Notes: generated from the letters alone by a model not told the origin. Shown: positions 35,520-44,607, numbered from the stretch's first letter. The stretch is DNA of 64,000 bases from Terriglobia bacterium (GCA_035712365.1 DASTAW010000015.1:62001-126000), one strand, 5' to 3'. Made by a program: numbers and translations.

Positions 35520-37217
35520 CTACTGATCCAGCCGAAAAACCACCGTGATGGTGGTCGCAACTTCCACTGGCTCCCCGTTCAAGAGCGTCGGCTGGTAATG
35601 CCACTGGCGGACAGCATCCATGGCAGATTTAATCAGGGCAGGATCAGCGCCATTGTAGGGAGAAAGCGAAAGGATCTGGCCGCTTGTCCCGATCACAGCC
35701 CGCATAATGACGCTGCCTTCAATTCCCTGCTCCTCGGCGCTGGGGGGATAAACAGGATGAGTCTTCTTTATTAGCTTGGGCGCCTGAACCAAGCCGCCGA
35801 CCCGGATGCGTCGTGGCGCGTGCTGCGGCTTGGACGCAGTCCCTGCCGGCCTATGCCCGGTCACGAGGACCGTCTGTGTCACTTCTCCGATGTCCAGAGA
35901 GATGTTTTCGTTAAACCGACGTGAGGACGCCAGTTCCAGAATCGGGATTCTTTTACGGACGAAGCCAGGCTTGGAAATTTCAAGCTGATAGCTTCCGGGC
36001 TGAACTCCTGGGAAGCTGAACGTCCCATCTTCTCCTGTCTGGATTTCGACCTGCTCATGTGATTGAGTGTTGGTGAGGGTGACTCCCGCGTCTGGAACAA
36101 CAGCTCCACTGGGGTCGTGCACGGTTCCTGAAATACTTCCGGTGTCGTTCTTAGCCGTGGCATGGATCACCGCCGCCGGCACAAGCAACGCCATTGTGAG
36201 AACTGCGGCAAAAAGAACCCGGCTTGCAGCCAAGGGCTTGTGATTAATTTTGGGATCAAGCAACGCCTTCATACGGACCTCCAATTGAGAGGATTCGGCC
36301 ATGGCGATACCTGTTGACCACGCTGGAGTGATGTTCCGCAGGCTGCGGCACAACATTACGAGAAATTCGGCGTAATCTGCCGCCGGATGACCCAGATTCA
36401 GGACCATGTCATCACACGCTCGTTCTCGCTCCTTGCGCATCTGAAAAGCCGCAAGCCAGACCAGAGGATGAAACCAGAACAATGCGCAGGCAACCTGTGC
36501 CGGAATCTGCGTCAGACAATCATGTCGAGCGACGTGGGCCAGCTCGTGCGCCAGCACGAACTCGAGCCGCTCGCCCTTCCACTCACCGGCTTCCTCCGGC
36601 AGGAAGATGGCCGGTCGGAAGAATCCCCTGGTAAACGGAATTCCAATTTCCGCACCGGTCCGAAGCTCAACAGCACGTGAAATACGCAGACGCTGGAGGT
36701 CGCTCTTCAGAGCTGAAAGCGCCTGGCTGGATTGACATAGTCGCGACCGCCCGGCAAGACTGCGGACACACGACTGCCCGACCACCATTCGCGCCATACA
36801 GAACAATGACCCAAGCGCCCATACGACCAGAAGCACGCCGGGCCATACCGGCTTGGCCGGACTTGGCACCACAGCAACTGGAACGAGGTGGTCCTCCGGC
36901 GGCTCCGCCGATCGCTCGCGATAAATACTCGTTACCTCGCTGGCGATGCCAGATTGAGCCGACGGAAAGACAGGGACTTCCCACGCCGGAAACGCCAGCG
37001 CAAAAATCGGCAAAGCCAGCACCGCACACAGCGAGAGGGTCCAGACGAGATGACGGCCCGCCGCCGAGGCGCGTCGCAGTACCAGAACCAACGCAAACGC
37101 CGTGAGCAACAGGATTGTCACTTTGACGAGAACTTCCGAAACAGGCGCCCAGGACCATCCAGACCAGCCCGAGAAAAGCTGAAGCACTCGCACAGCTAAA
37201 TGAACCACCGCTGTCAT
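35520..37217 (-). CDS. M56/BlaR1-type membrane peptidase fused to regulatory-like and TonB C-terminal domains
   Basis: A 565-residue multi-domain protein. The first 340 residues are BlaR1/MecR1-like: two N-terminal membrane segments, another near residue 130, the zinc motif HELAH at 224-228, an ERACDD motif near 264, and a membrane segment near 335-352. Residues about 360-435 are carboxypeptidase-regulatory-like (GSISGTVHDPSGAVVPDAGV). The C-terminus is a TonB domain (HPVYPPSAEEQGIEGSVIM to TITVVFRLDQ). The usual penicillin-sensing domain is absent. The start overlaps the blaI-like stop by 4 bases, so the protease probably controls that repressor. Confidence 0.85.
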   Translation of the reverse strand: MTAVVHLAVRVLQLFSGWSGWSWAPVSEVLVKVTILLLTAFALVLVLRRASAAGRHLVWTLSLCAVLALPIFALAFPAWEVPVFPSAQSGIASEVTSIYRERSAEPPEDHLVPVAVVPSPAKPVWPGVLLVVWALGSLFCMARMVVGQSCVRSLAGRSRLCQSSQALSALKSDLQRLRISRAVELRTGAEIGIPFTRGFFRPAIFLPEEAGEWKGERLEFVLAHELAHVARHDCLTQIPAQVACALFWFHPLVWLAAFQMRKERERACDDMVLNLGHPAADYAEFLVMLCRSLRNITPAWSTGIAMAESSQLEVRMKALLDPKINHKPLAASRVLFAAVLTMALLVPAAVIHATAKNDTGSISGTVHDPSGAVVPDAGVTLTNTQSHEQVEIQTGEDGTFSFPGVQPGSYQLEISKPGFVRKRIPILELASSRRFNENISLDIGEVTQTVLVTGHRPAGTASKPQHAPRRIRVGGLVQAPKLIKKTHPVYPPSAEEQGIEGSVIMRAVIGTSGQILSLSPYNGADPALIKSAMDAVRQWHYQPTLLNGEPVEVATTITVVFRLDQ

Positions 37218-37606
37218 GAGCCACCATTCTTTCGAGCCTGCTCGATCAGGCCTGCAATTCGGTCAAGTTCTTCCTCGGAAAGGCCCGCCGCGGAAGAATC
37301 CAGCAGGGCCGCCACGGCCTGCGCGGCTGAGCCGTCGAAGAATGTATCCACCACGTGCCGCAAAGCCCTGCGCCGTACGCGACCGCGCGGCGCGGTGGGG
37401 ATGTAGACGTAGCGCAGGTCCTTTTCTTCGTGCCGCACGTGCCCCTTCTCCTCCAGAATACGCAGCAGCGCCCGCACTGCCGAATAGCTGGGAGCATTGG
37501 GAAGGGACTCGCGGATTTCAGCCGCGGAGGCCCGTTGGCGCTGATAAAGGACATCCATGATCTGGCGTTCGCGGCGGCTGAGTTTGTGATGTTCGTTTTG
37601 GGTCAT
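37214..37606 (-). CDS. BlaI/MecI/CopY-family repressor
   Basis: A 130-residue winged-helix repressor: LSRRERQIMDVLYQRQRASA, APSYSAVRALLRILEEKGHV and DLRYVYIPTAP form the DNA-binding domain. The C-terminal dimerisation helices contain FFDGSAAQAVAALLDSSAAG. In the family, a BlaR1-type protease cleaves the repressor on signal. The ATG at 37606 has an AGAGGGG site upstream. Two TGCTAA dyads directly in front of the gene are its likely operators, so it should repress itself and the M56 gene downstream. The inducing signal is unknown. Confidence 0.92.
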   Translation of the reverse strand: MTQNEHHKLSRRERQIMDVLYQRQRASAAEIRESLPNAPSYSAVRALLRILEEKGHVRHEEKDLRYVYIPTAPRGRVRRRALRHVVDTFFDGSAAQAVAALLDSSAAGLSEEELDRIAGLIEQARKNGGS

Positions 37607-37619
37607 CCGCCCCTCTTTC

Positions 37620-37654
37620 TGCTAATCTATTAGCAACGTGCTAAAATATTAGCA
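37620..37654. promoter_or_regulatory. tandem BlaI-type operators
   Basis: Two dyads lie side by side: TGCTAATCTATTAGCA (37620-37635, perfect) and TGCTAAAATATTAGCA (37639-37654, arms TGCTAA/TTAGCA). Their centres are 19 bases apart. They sit just upstream of the repressor start, and the second covers the -10 element. This matches autoregulation by BlaI-family repressors, with TGCTAA as the half-site in place of the family's usual TAC-type half-sites. Confidence 0.75.
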
Positions 37655-37673
37655 TTCCCAGGGTGGATGTCAA
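37646..37673 (-). promoter_or_regulatory. sigma-70-type promoter of the blaI-M56 operon
   Basis: On the minus strand, TTGACA (37668-37673) and TAATAT (37646-37651) are separated by 16 bases. The -35 is a full consensus match. The -10 lies inside the second operator, as expected for repression by steric block. Confidence 0.65.
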
Positions 37674-37748
37674 GCTCTTTTTCCGGCCGCCTTCCTGGAG
37701 GATGATCTCTAGGAACAACGGGAGAAACCGCTTGCAAGGCAACCGTGC

Positions 37749-38351
37749 TCAGTTGGCCGTAATGTGCCGGATTTTGTCCTGAGAGGGTGACTGGACGGCG
37801 GGACCAGGCGGTTCTTCAAACACCTCCGCCGTGAACGCCTCGATTCGAGCGCTTTGTTTCCAGGCATCGGCGGGCAGTCCCGCCTTCAGGCAGGTTTGTT
37901 CCAGAAACTGCTCACGGTCCCAGTTCCAGGTAACAGGAACCTGTGGCAGAAGCAGGCCGCGCCGGGAGCCCCGGCTGACAATCAGCCCGTGCTCTCCGAT
38001 CACAATCTGATCGGGAGCCATTTGTTCTGGCATACTGAGGATGGAAATTTCCAGGTGCAGCAAGGGCGTTTCATCAGGCGTGACGGGCCGGAACCGGGGA
38101 TCAGTCAGTGCAGCGGCTACGGCGCATTCCTGGACGGTTTTGTAGAGGGGCGCAGAAGTCTGTACATGCCCGATGCAACCTCGAAGTTCTCCGTGCTTGC
38201 GCAGAGTAACAAAAGCTCCGCGACATTCCAGGAGGGCCGGCGCAGGTTGCGGAAGTTCTTTGGGCTCCGTGACCCCGCCAACGCCGTCTTCCAGGGCCTG
38301 CCGGGCCAGCCGGAGCAGAGTTTTCCGGTCCTCTTCAATGAGCGGCGACAT
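37749..38351 (-). CDS. amrA: AMMECR1-domain protein (AmmeMemoRadiSam system protein A)
   Basis: A 200-residue AMMECR1 protein: GAFVTLRKHGELRGCIGHVQ with the conserved LRGCIG motif, AAALTDPRFRPVTPDE, LHLEISILS, and GEHGLIVSRGSRRGLLLPQV. In many bacteria this domain travels with a Memo protein and a radical SAM protein. Neither partner is adjacent here; the radical SAM genes at the start of the window are far away. The biochemical role is not established. The ATG at 38351 has GAGGGTGAG upstream and lies inside the end of pgsA, with a 17-base overlap, so the two are translated from one transcript. Confidence 0.9.
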   Translation of the reverse strand: MSPLIEEDRKTLLRLARQALEDGVGGVTEPKELPQPAPALLECRGAFVTLRKHGELRGCIGHVQTSAPLYKTVQECAVAAALTDPRFRPVTPDETPLLHLEISILSMPEQMAPDQIVIGEHGLIVSRGSRRGLLLPQVPVTWNWDREQFLEQTCLKAGLPADAWKQSARIEAFTAEVFEEPPGPAVQSPSQDKIRHITAN

Positions 38352-38949
38352 CTTTCTCACCCTCTTTATCCTTGCCGCCCGGAATAACAACCAGTTGTCC
38401 GGGACTCTGGTGCTTCAGGCGGGCTTCCATCTTCCTGCGAAAATCCCAGAAATATTGCGTGCCTGAAATAAGCGCGAACACTACAACCGCCCAGAGCAGG
38501 AGCATGCCCGCGAGGAAGGTGGATGGGAACCGGGGTTCAAGGGTTATCACACTGATGGCCGCCACCTGCAGGACCATTTTCGTTTTGCCAAGCTCCGAAG
38601 CCTGGAGCAGAATTCCCTGGACGGAGGCGATTGACCGGAGCCCGGTAACCGCCAGTTCGCGCCCCACGATGATGACCACCATCCAGGCCGGGACCAGGTG
38701 CAGCCATACCAGTGAAATAAACGCGGATGCCGTCAGCAGCTTGTCGGCCAGCGGATCCAGCAGGATTCCCATTGCCGTCACCTGCCCCCGCTTCCGTGCC
38801 AGGTATCCGTCCAGCAGGTCGGTGGCTGACGCCAGCAGGAATACCACCACGGCCCAGATGTCCATGTTGTTCCCCTTCGTCAACAACAGGACGACAATGA
38901 GAGGAACGAAAAAGATCCTCAGGACCGTCAGTGAGAGGGGCAAATTCAT
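38335..38949 (-). CDS. pgsA: CDP-diacylglycerol--glycerol-3-phosphate 3-phosphatidyltransferase
   Basis: A 204-residue CDP-alcohol phosphatidyltransferase. The signature D-G-x2-A-R-x8-G-x3-D-x3-D is complete in LLDGYLARKRGQVTAMGILL followed by DPLADKL. About six membrane segments are visible. The enzyme makes phosphatidylglycerophosphate at the inner membrane, the first step to phosphatidylglycerol and cardiolipin. The ATG at 38949 opens the conserved MNLPLSLTVLRIFFVPLIV; longer starts add an unrelated extension. The C-terminal tail is charged (GGKDKEGEKDVAAH) and overlaps the amrA-like start. Confidence 0.93.
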   Translation of the reverse strand: MNLPLSLTVLRIFFVPLIVVLLLTKGNNMDIWAVVVFLLASATDLLDGYLARKRGQVTAMGILLDPLADKLLTASAFISLVWLHLVPAWMVVIIVGRELAVTGLRSIASVQGILLQASELGKTKMVLQVAAISVITLEPRFPSTFLAGMLLLWAVVVFALISGTQYFWDFRRKMEARLKHQSPGQLVVIPGGKDKEGEKDVAAH

Positions 38950-39713
38950 ATCAATTGGAGTTGCATCCCGGCGGAATTCTAAGGAGAATAGGCTCTCTCG
39001 CCAAGGTATTCCATGGATTTCAGCAGGGAGCCGGACTGACACCCCCACTATAGCCAAGGCGATGCGGAGTGTCAACGGAACTAACTAATCCCGCGCAAAC
39101 ATTTTTTGGAAGCCCATCGTATCGCAAATCGTCTGCAGGCTGAAGCTGAATTCGCCTCCGCTGCACCGCGCCCGCAAATTCTGATTCAGTCGCCCCGCGC
39201 CCGGCCACGCTGCCCTTCGAAGTTCGACGCAGCCGCGTTCAGAGGTTGCAATTCCCAGGCCACGCGCCCGTCAAAGCCGCTGCGGCGCAGACCCAATCGG
39301 GACGGCCAGTACACCTCTTCACCGGAGGGTATGGCCCGTCCCCGCGTCCAGAGCCATTGCCGTGCCAGGCGGTGGCAAGCAGGCTACGGCTACCCGCAGA
39401 GCCTATACTGCTGAAGAACCGATTTAACGGCAAAATGAGGGGTTGGCAGGCTACAACTTCAAGGGACCTTCTGGCCTCGTATTTGTGCAAAACTCCAGCC
39501 ACGGTTTCTGGCCTCACCAGACCACAAATCCGCGGCGCTTCTTAAGACAGTTCTCATTAGTGGACGTTTAAGTTATTGAAAACACAAGCCGATATCACAG
39601 TCCGGCAAAAAACTGGATTTTGAGTGGGATTTTCGAGGGCCGCTAAATGCGCGGCTGCCGAACTCTTTTCCACAGTTTTTTCCACAGGTTCCAAGCCGCG
39701 AAAATACAGGGGT
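38950..39713. other. long intergenic region
   Basis: 764 bases between hflX and pgsA, both on the minus strand. Short open frames exist on both strands but none has a ribosome site with a recognisable product. Two TTTTCCACA nonamers (39666-39674 and 39678-39686) fit a relaxed DnaA-box consensus. Otherwise I see nothing. Confidence 0.45.
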
Positions 39714-41015
39714 TTATGGGGACGCCAAAACGCCGGTGGGTGGGTCGCTCCGAGGTTCCAGCTTTTGTCTCAGGGACCGCGCCAATCGCGCGCGGACGTG
39801 GACACGGTTGTCTTCGTATCGGGTGGAAAGGACGTCCCCGGTCCGGTGCAGGAGGGCCAGGCGCTCGCCATCCCCGGCTGAAAACTCAAACTCTGTCTCA
39901 ACGATCGGGTCGTCTTCGAGGGCGGAGTCGATGGCGTTCCGCAATCTCTCGAAGCCTTCTCCGGTGCGGGCTGACATTTCCACGTGCCTGGGGCTTTTCG
40001 GCAGGCGCGACCGGGCTGTTTCGTCTAATAGGTCAATCTTATTCCAGATCAGGAGGCGAGGCGTACCTGCCAGGCCTATTTTTTCCAGCAGACCCTCGAC
40101 GGTGGCCTCATGCTGATGCTGGTGGGAATGAGAAGCGTCCATCACGTGCAGAAGCAGGCTTGCTTCCTCCAGTTCCTCCAGCGTGGCGCGGAAGGCCGCG
40201 ACCACGTGCGGAGGCAGCTTGCGGATGAATCCCACCGTGTCAGAAAGCAACACCCGCCGGCGTGAGGGAAGCTGAATGGCCCGGACCGTCGGGTCAAGGG
40301 TTGCGAACAGCCGGCTTGAAGTGGAGGTGCGGGCGCGGGTGAGGGCGTTAAACAGCGTTGATTTTCCGGCGTTGGTATAGCCCACCAGGGACACGGTCAG
40401 GAACTGCTGGTCGCGGCGATGGGCCCGGTGCAGAGACCGCTCCCCGCGCACCTTGGCGATTCCGCGGGTCAGCCGCTGGATGCGGGCGCGAATTCGCCGC
40501 CGGTCAAATTCCAGTTGCTGTTCGCCAGGACCTCGGGTCCCGATGCCGCCGCCCAGCCTTGAAAGGCGTGTGCCGTGGCCGGAAAGGCGAGGCAAAAGAT
40601 ACGTAAGCTGGGCCAGTTCCACCTGGAGCTGGCCTTCGCGGCTGCGAGCGCGCCGGGCGAAAATGTCCAGAATGAGCTGGGTGCGATCGACCACCTTCGA
40701 ATGGAGCGCCGACTCGAGATTGCGAAGCTGTGTCGGGGTCAGGTCGTGGTCGAAGAGAATGACGTCCGCATGCGCCGCGCGGGCGGCCCCGTAAATCTCA
40801 TGGGTCTTGCCGCGGCCTACAAGCGTGGCTGCATCAGGTTGCGGTGACTTCTGCAGCACGGAACCCACGACGTGGGCGCCGGCGCTGGCAGCCAGTTCGT
40901 GAAGTTCCTCCAGGCTTTCTTCCGGGTCATAGTCGGCAACGATCTTTCCCCGCCGCGTCTGGACCCAGCCTACCAGGTACGCTTTCTCAGAAGTCTGCTG
41001 CTGGCGAATTTCCAA
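39714..41015 (-). CDS. hflX: GTPase HflX
   Basis: A 433-residue HflX. The N-terminal HflX domain has LVGRGKTHEI, VILFDHDLTPTQLRNLE and DRTQLILDIFARRARSREG, then a coiled coil with GIGTRGPGEQQLEFDRR. The GTPase domain follows with G1 GYTNAGKSTLFN, G3 DTVGFIRKLP, and G4 NKIDLL. HflX splits and rescues stalled ribosomes. The start is a TTG at 41015, immediately after the hfq stop, with GGAGG just upstream, so translation is coupled. The order miaA-hfq-hflX matches that of many bacteria. Confidence 0.95.
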   Translation of the reverse strand: MEIRQQQTSEKAYLVGWVQTRRGKIVADYDPEESLEELHELAASAGAHVVGSVLQKSPQPDAATLVGRGKTHEIYGAARAAHADVILFDHDLTPTQLRNLESALHSKVVDRTQLILDIFARRARSREGQLQVELAQLTYLLPRLSGHGTRLSRLGGGIGTRGPGEQQLEFDRRRIRARIQRLTRGIAKVRGERSLHRAHRRDQQFLTVSLVGYTNAGKSTLFNALTRARTSTSSRLFATLDPTVRAIQLPSRRRVLLSDTVGFIRKLPPHVVAAFRATLEELEEASLLLHVMDASHSHQHQHEATVEGLLEKIGLAGTPRLLIWNKIDLLDETARSRLPKSPRHVEMSARTGEGFERLRNAIDSALEDDPIVETEFEFSAGDGERLALLHRTGDVLSTRYEDNRVHVRARLARSLRQKLEPRSDPPTGVLASP

Positions 41016-41258
41016 CTATCCTCCCGGGGGCGCCGGCGAAGCTGCGGTGCTGTTTGTGCGGTTCAACAACACAGTTGAAATCGCGTGCTTGAAAATCAGT
41101 TGTTCCATGCCGTTGCTGTCCAGAATGACGGCAAACTTGTCAAAGCTGCGAATTCTTCCGGTCAGCTTGACGCCGCTCATCAGATAAACCGTGACCAGCG
41201 ACTTTTCTTTACGCAGGGAATTCAAAAAACCATCCTGAATGTTCTGTTGTTTTTCCAT
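41016..41258 (-). CDS. hfq: RNA chaperone Hfq
   Basis: An 80-residue Sm-like protein. [20 protein letters not shown] gives the Sm1 start, including the Gln of the proximal RNA site; [18 protein letters not shown] ends Sm1, and [12 protein letters not shown] is the Sm2 motif with the conserved K-H. The C-terminal tail is short. Hfq forms hexamers that pair small RNAs with mRNAs. The ATG at 41258 has AGGAT upstream. The stop is followed at once by the hflX start. Confidence 0.96.
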   Translation of the reverse strand: MEKQQNIQDGFLNSLRKEKSLVTVYLMSGVKLTGRIRSFDKFAVILDSNGMEQLIFKHAISTVLLNRTNSTAASPAPPGG

Positions 41259-41300
41259 AATGATCCTGTTTCCGCCAGCGCATTCACAGCGCTTCATCCC

Positions 41301-42293
41301 TTACAAGGATACAACCTTCGACGAGCAGGAGGCCCCTCTATATTTTGATGCAAACCAAAGGTCCAGCGCATCCATCACCTGAAGCTGGAGCGCGATATCG
41401 TCCCCAAAACCTGAGAATCCCTTGATCTCCGCCTCCCGCCGGAACCAGGTCATCTGGCGCTTGGCATATTGCCGGGTTGCGGTTTGAGTTTGGCGGATGG
41501 CGTCATCCAGCGAGATTTCCCCGCGCAAAGCCGCGGCAGCCTGGCGGTAGCCGATCGAGCCCAGGCATTTGATCGCCTCAGCATCCGGCCGCAGTAGCAT
41601 GCGGCGTGTTTCTTCTTCCAGCCCCGCAGCAAACATCCTTTCCACTCGCTGGTTGATGCGCGCGTAGAGGTCCTCCCTGTCCGGATTAAGGCCGATTTTG
41701 AAGCACCGATAACCGGCCAGCGGCTCCCGGCCACGCGCCTGCAGCGCAGACATCGCGCGTCGGGCAACCACACAAACTTCTACTGCGCGGACCACTTTTT
41801 GCAGGTCGCGCGGATCAACGCGGCGCGCCGCCACCGGGTCGAGTCTCGCCAGCAGCCGATGGACAAACTCCCGTCCGCGACGGTCGGCCAGGGCGCGCAG
41901 CCGAGACCGCAACTTTTCTGACCGTGGAGGCCCTTCAAACAGGCCCATCAGCAGCGCTCGCAGGTAAAGTCCTGTCCCTCCAGCCAGGATGGGTAGATTT
42001 CCGCGCTTGCGAATTCCCTCGATTACCTTGGCGGCTTCCCGTCGAAAGTCACCCGCCGTAAAAGGCTCCGCGGGATCGAGGCAATCCAGGAGGTGGTGCG
42101 GTATTCCCCTGCGCTCTTCAGGCGTCAGCTTGCCCGTTCCGATATCGAATCCTCGGTAGAATTGGACCGAGTCATAACTGACGACTTCACCGCCCAGCCG
42201 CGCTGCCAGGAAAACCGCAAGCTCCGACTTGCCAGACGCCGTAGGGCCGGCAATGGCGATCAACGGATAGTCCCGTGCTACCTCATCAACCAT
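41301..42293 (-). CDS. miaA: tRNA dimethylallyltransferase
   Basis: A 330-residue MiaA. The P-loop is AIAGPTASGKSELAV, followed by VVSYDSVQFYRGFDIGTGK, HHLLDCLDPAEPFTAGDF, ILAGGTGLYLRALL, and RQYAKRQMTWFRRE near the C-terminus. It transfers the dimethylallyl group to A37 of tRNAs that read codons starting with U; a tRNA-Phe gene is present at 58048. The ATG at 42293 fits the conserved N-terminus; an upstream extension to 42404 looks non-coding. It is the first gene of miaA-hfq-hflX. Confidence 0.95.
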   Translation of the reverse strand: MVDEVARDYPLIAIAGPTASGKSELAVFLAARLGGEVVSYDSVQFYRGFDIGTGKLTPEERRGIPHHLLDCLDPAEPFTAGDFRREAAKVIEGIRKRGNLPILAGGTGLYLRALLMGLFEGPPRSEKLRSRLRALADRRGREFVHRLLARLDPVAARRVDPRDLQKVVRAVEVCVVARRAMSALQARGREPLAGYRCFKIGLNPDREDLYARINQRVERMFAAGLEEETRRMLLRPDAEAIKCLGSIGYRQAAAALRGEISLDDAIRQTQTATRQYAKRQMTWFRREAEIKGFSGFGDDIALQLQVMDALDLWFASKYRGASCSSKVVSL

Positions 42294-42508
42294 ACCAGAT
42301 GCAGATAACCGCCAAGAAGGATGCAAAGGACCACGGCAAGCAGCAGGAAAGCACCAAGCAATTGCAACCTTGAAGGGCGCTCCATGACGAGATGAAAGGA
42401 CCAATGGTTTCGAGTATCGCGGAATTCAGAGACGTAATGCCACAACTGAACTCTTGCCGGTCCCTGAGCGTCCGCCGACTTTGATTCTAGCCGACCATCC
42501 CGAACCGT

Positions 42509-43537
42509 TCAATAGTTCGTGCCCATATTGTAGAAGTAGATGAATTCCAGCACCAGGTGATTGCCCGTAAATTCTTGAGGCAAAGGGGGAAAAGGGTTGG
42601 ACGCGCGTATGGATGCGAGCGCAGCCTGGTCCAGGGCGGTTGATCCTGAACCCGCCAGGAGTCGTAGCTGAGGCACGGACCCGTCCTTAATGATCTCAAA
42701 CACCAGCGCTACGCGGCCTTTTTCTCCGAGGCGTGCCGATTCCGGAATAACGGCGTACCAGTTGCGCCGGACAATGTACACTACCCGCGCCAGGTAGGGT
42801 CCGAAGTTTACTCCCCGCGTATCGGATAGAATGATCGGTCCGGAGGTCGAAAAATTAGGCTGGATATTCTGGAACTGGTCGGGCGAATCCCCCGGGCCGA
42901 CCGGCCCAGGACTGGCCGGGTTTTGTATGGCGGCCTGGAGCGACTGCTGAATGGCCTGGCCGGCGGTGTCCGATGGAATCCTGATGCGCGGGCTTCCGCC
43001 TGCAGAGGGCTTGACGGTATTCAGATGAAGCTGGGCCTCCTCCGGCGGTTCCTTCTTAGGCGCCGTCGGGGCAGGAGGAGTTGGCTTGGGCGCCTGGGCG
43101 GTCTCCTGGGGCGCGGGCTTTTCGGCCGGAGGCTTGGGCGGCGGCGCCGGAGGTCGATGGCCTCCTGCTACCTCGGGCAGGCGTGTGTTGCCCCGCATGT
43201 AGGGCATTTTCAAGCCTTTGTCGTCCACCTTGGGTGATTCACCCTGGGCCCTCCGATTCTTGTCAGACAGGGTATTGGTAGGAGGAGGTTTTTTGAGCGA
43301 ACGCAGGAGGTCCGGCGGAAAGTAGAGCATCGTCTGCTGCTGGGGCCTCTCTTGTTTTAGCTGAACCGGAATGGCTGCCACCCCGATCAGGCGGCTGAAG
43401 AGTCCCGGGGTAAACATGACGATCAGGCCAACCGCAATTTGCAGAAAGACAGCAAGCAGGAAATAAGTCCGGCGGCGCCAGCGGGCGACCTCAGTCTCGA
43501 GGTCAACCAGGAGCCGAAACTCGGGTTGAAGGCTCAT
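42509..43537 (-). CDS. TonB-family energy transducer
   Basis: A 342-residue protein. A short cytoplasmic N-terminus (FRLLVDLETEVARWRRRT) precedes one membrane segment (FLLAVFLQIAVGLIVMF). A long Pro/Lys-rich periplasmic spacer follows. The C-terminal domain (PYLARVVYIVRRNWYAVIP, RLGEKGRVALVFEI, LDQAALASIRASNPFPPLP) is TonB/TolA-like. It has no partner receptor next to it and lies at the 3' end of the lipid A operon, 44 bases after the oxidoreductase gene. The ATG at 43537 gives the natural N-terminus, without a clear ribosome site. Confidence 0.83.
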   Translation of the reverse strand: MSLQPEFRLLVDLETEVARWRRRTYFLLAVFLQIAVGLIVMFTPGLFSRLIGVAAIPVQLKQERPQQQTMLYFPPDLLRSLKKPPPTNTLSDKNRRAQGESPKVDDKGLKMPYMRGNTRLPEVAGGHRPPAPPPKPPAEKPAPQETAQAPKPTPPAPTAPKKEPPEEAQLHLNTVKPSAGGSPRIRIPSDTAGQAIQQSLQAAIQNPASPGPVGPGDSPDQFQNIQPNFSTSGPIILSDTRGVNFGPYLARVVYIVRRNWYAVIPESARLGEKGRVALVFEIIKDGSVPQLRLLAGSGSTALDQAALASIRASNPFPPLPQEFTGNHLVLEFIYFYNMGTNY

Positions 43538-43581
43538 AACGTGTGAAAACCCTGCCGGGTCCGCGAGGTACCCGGCCGGAC

Positions 43582-44607
43582 CTATAACTCGCCACTGTGA
43601 CCTGCTGGCCTTGTCAAGGGGACCTTCACGCGGCTCGCATGTTCTTCGATGCAAAACATGACCTTCTCGGCCAATGCCAATGCAGATCGGCCCTCCCGGC
43701 CTCCCACCAGCGGCGGCCGCCTGCTTCGAACGCAATCGGCAAATGATTCAAGTTCAGCTTCCAGCGGGTCCTTGTTTTGCACTTCGAGTTTCCGGAACGC
43801 TATCTGCGGATTTTGACTGTCATTCCCCACGCTGAGAAGCAGGGCGTCCCGCCTGGAGAAATCGATGGAAATATATTCGTGGGGCTGGAAATACCGGAAT
43901 TTCCTGACTTTTTCGGTGCTGACGCGGCTGGCGGTGAAGTTTGCCACCGCCCCATTTTCAAACTCGACCCGCGCGTTGGCAATATCAACACGGTCCGTGA
44001 GCACGGGCAAGCCGACGGCGCGCACGTCGCGCACCTGCGCACTGGCCAGCCACAGAACCAGATCGAGATCATGGATCATGAGATCAAACACCACGTCCAC
44101 GTCGAGGCTGCGGGGACTGAAGACTCCCAGCCGATGGATTTCAAAGAACAGGGGCTGGTGCGTCACGGCTTTGGCGGCTAGCGCTCCCGGGTTGAAGCGC
44201 TCCAGATGACCTACCTGAAGGATCCGCCCCGTGCGGTCTGCGATTTCAATCAGTTCATCGGCTTCTTCTAATGTACGCGTAATCGGCTTTTCAAGCAAAA
44301 CATCCTTGCCGGCTTCCATCGCCAGGCGCGCCACGGCTGCATGCTCTGTGGTCGGGATCACGATGCTGACGGCTTCCACGGCTTCCAGAGTCCCGCTCAG
44401 ACTCTTGAATGCCTTGACGCCCAGTTCGGCGGCCAGGTCGCCCGCGCGGTCGTGCACCCGGTCGTAAACCCCTGCCAGCTCCGCGCCCTGAACGCGTTTG
44501 AGGGCATGTGCATGCCTCTTACCGTGCTCTCCCACGCCGATGACGGCAACGGGCACTTTCTGCAACTCTGAAATAAGCCCCTCGGTCCGCCGCAGAAGCG
44601 GCCCCAC
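43582..44607 (-). CDS. Gfo/Idh/MocA-family oxidoreductase, GnnA-like candidate
   Basis: A 341-residue NAD(P)-dependent sugar oxidoreductase. VPVAVIGVGEHGKRHAHAL is the nucleotide-binding motif, VLLEKPITRTLEEADEL holds the conserved E-K-P, and VGHLERFNPGALAAK and FDLMIHDLDLVLWL carry the active-site region. In some bacteria a member of this family, GnnA, sits beside lpxA and oxidises the 3-OH of UDP-GlcNAc to make UDP-GlcNAc3N for amide-linked lipid A. Its location here directly after lpxI supports that idea, but no GnnB aminotransferase is visible. The start is uncertain: GTG at 44607 or TTG at 44565, which has GAGGGG upstream. Confidence 0.8.
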   Translation of the reverse strand: MGPLLRRTEGLISELQKVPVAVIGVGEHGKRHAHALKRVQGAELAGVYDRVHDRAGDLAAELGVKAFKSLSGTLEAVEAVSIVIPTTEHAAVARLAMEAGKDVLLEKPITRTLEEADELIEIADRTGRILQVGHLERFNPGALAAKAVTHQPLFFEIHRLGVFSPRSLDVDVVFDLMIHDLDLVLWLASAQVRDVRAVGLPVLTDRVDIANARVEFENGAVANFTASRVSTEKVRKFRYFQPHEYISIDFSRRDALLLSVGNDSQNPQIAFRKLEVQNKDPLEAELESFADCVRSRRPPLVGGREGRSALALAEKVMFCIEEHASRVKVPLTRPAGHSGEL

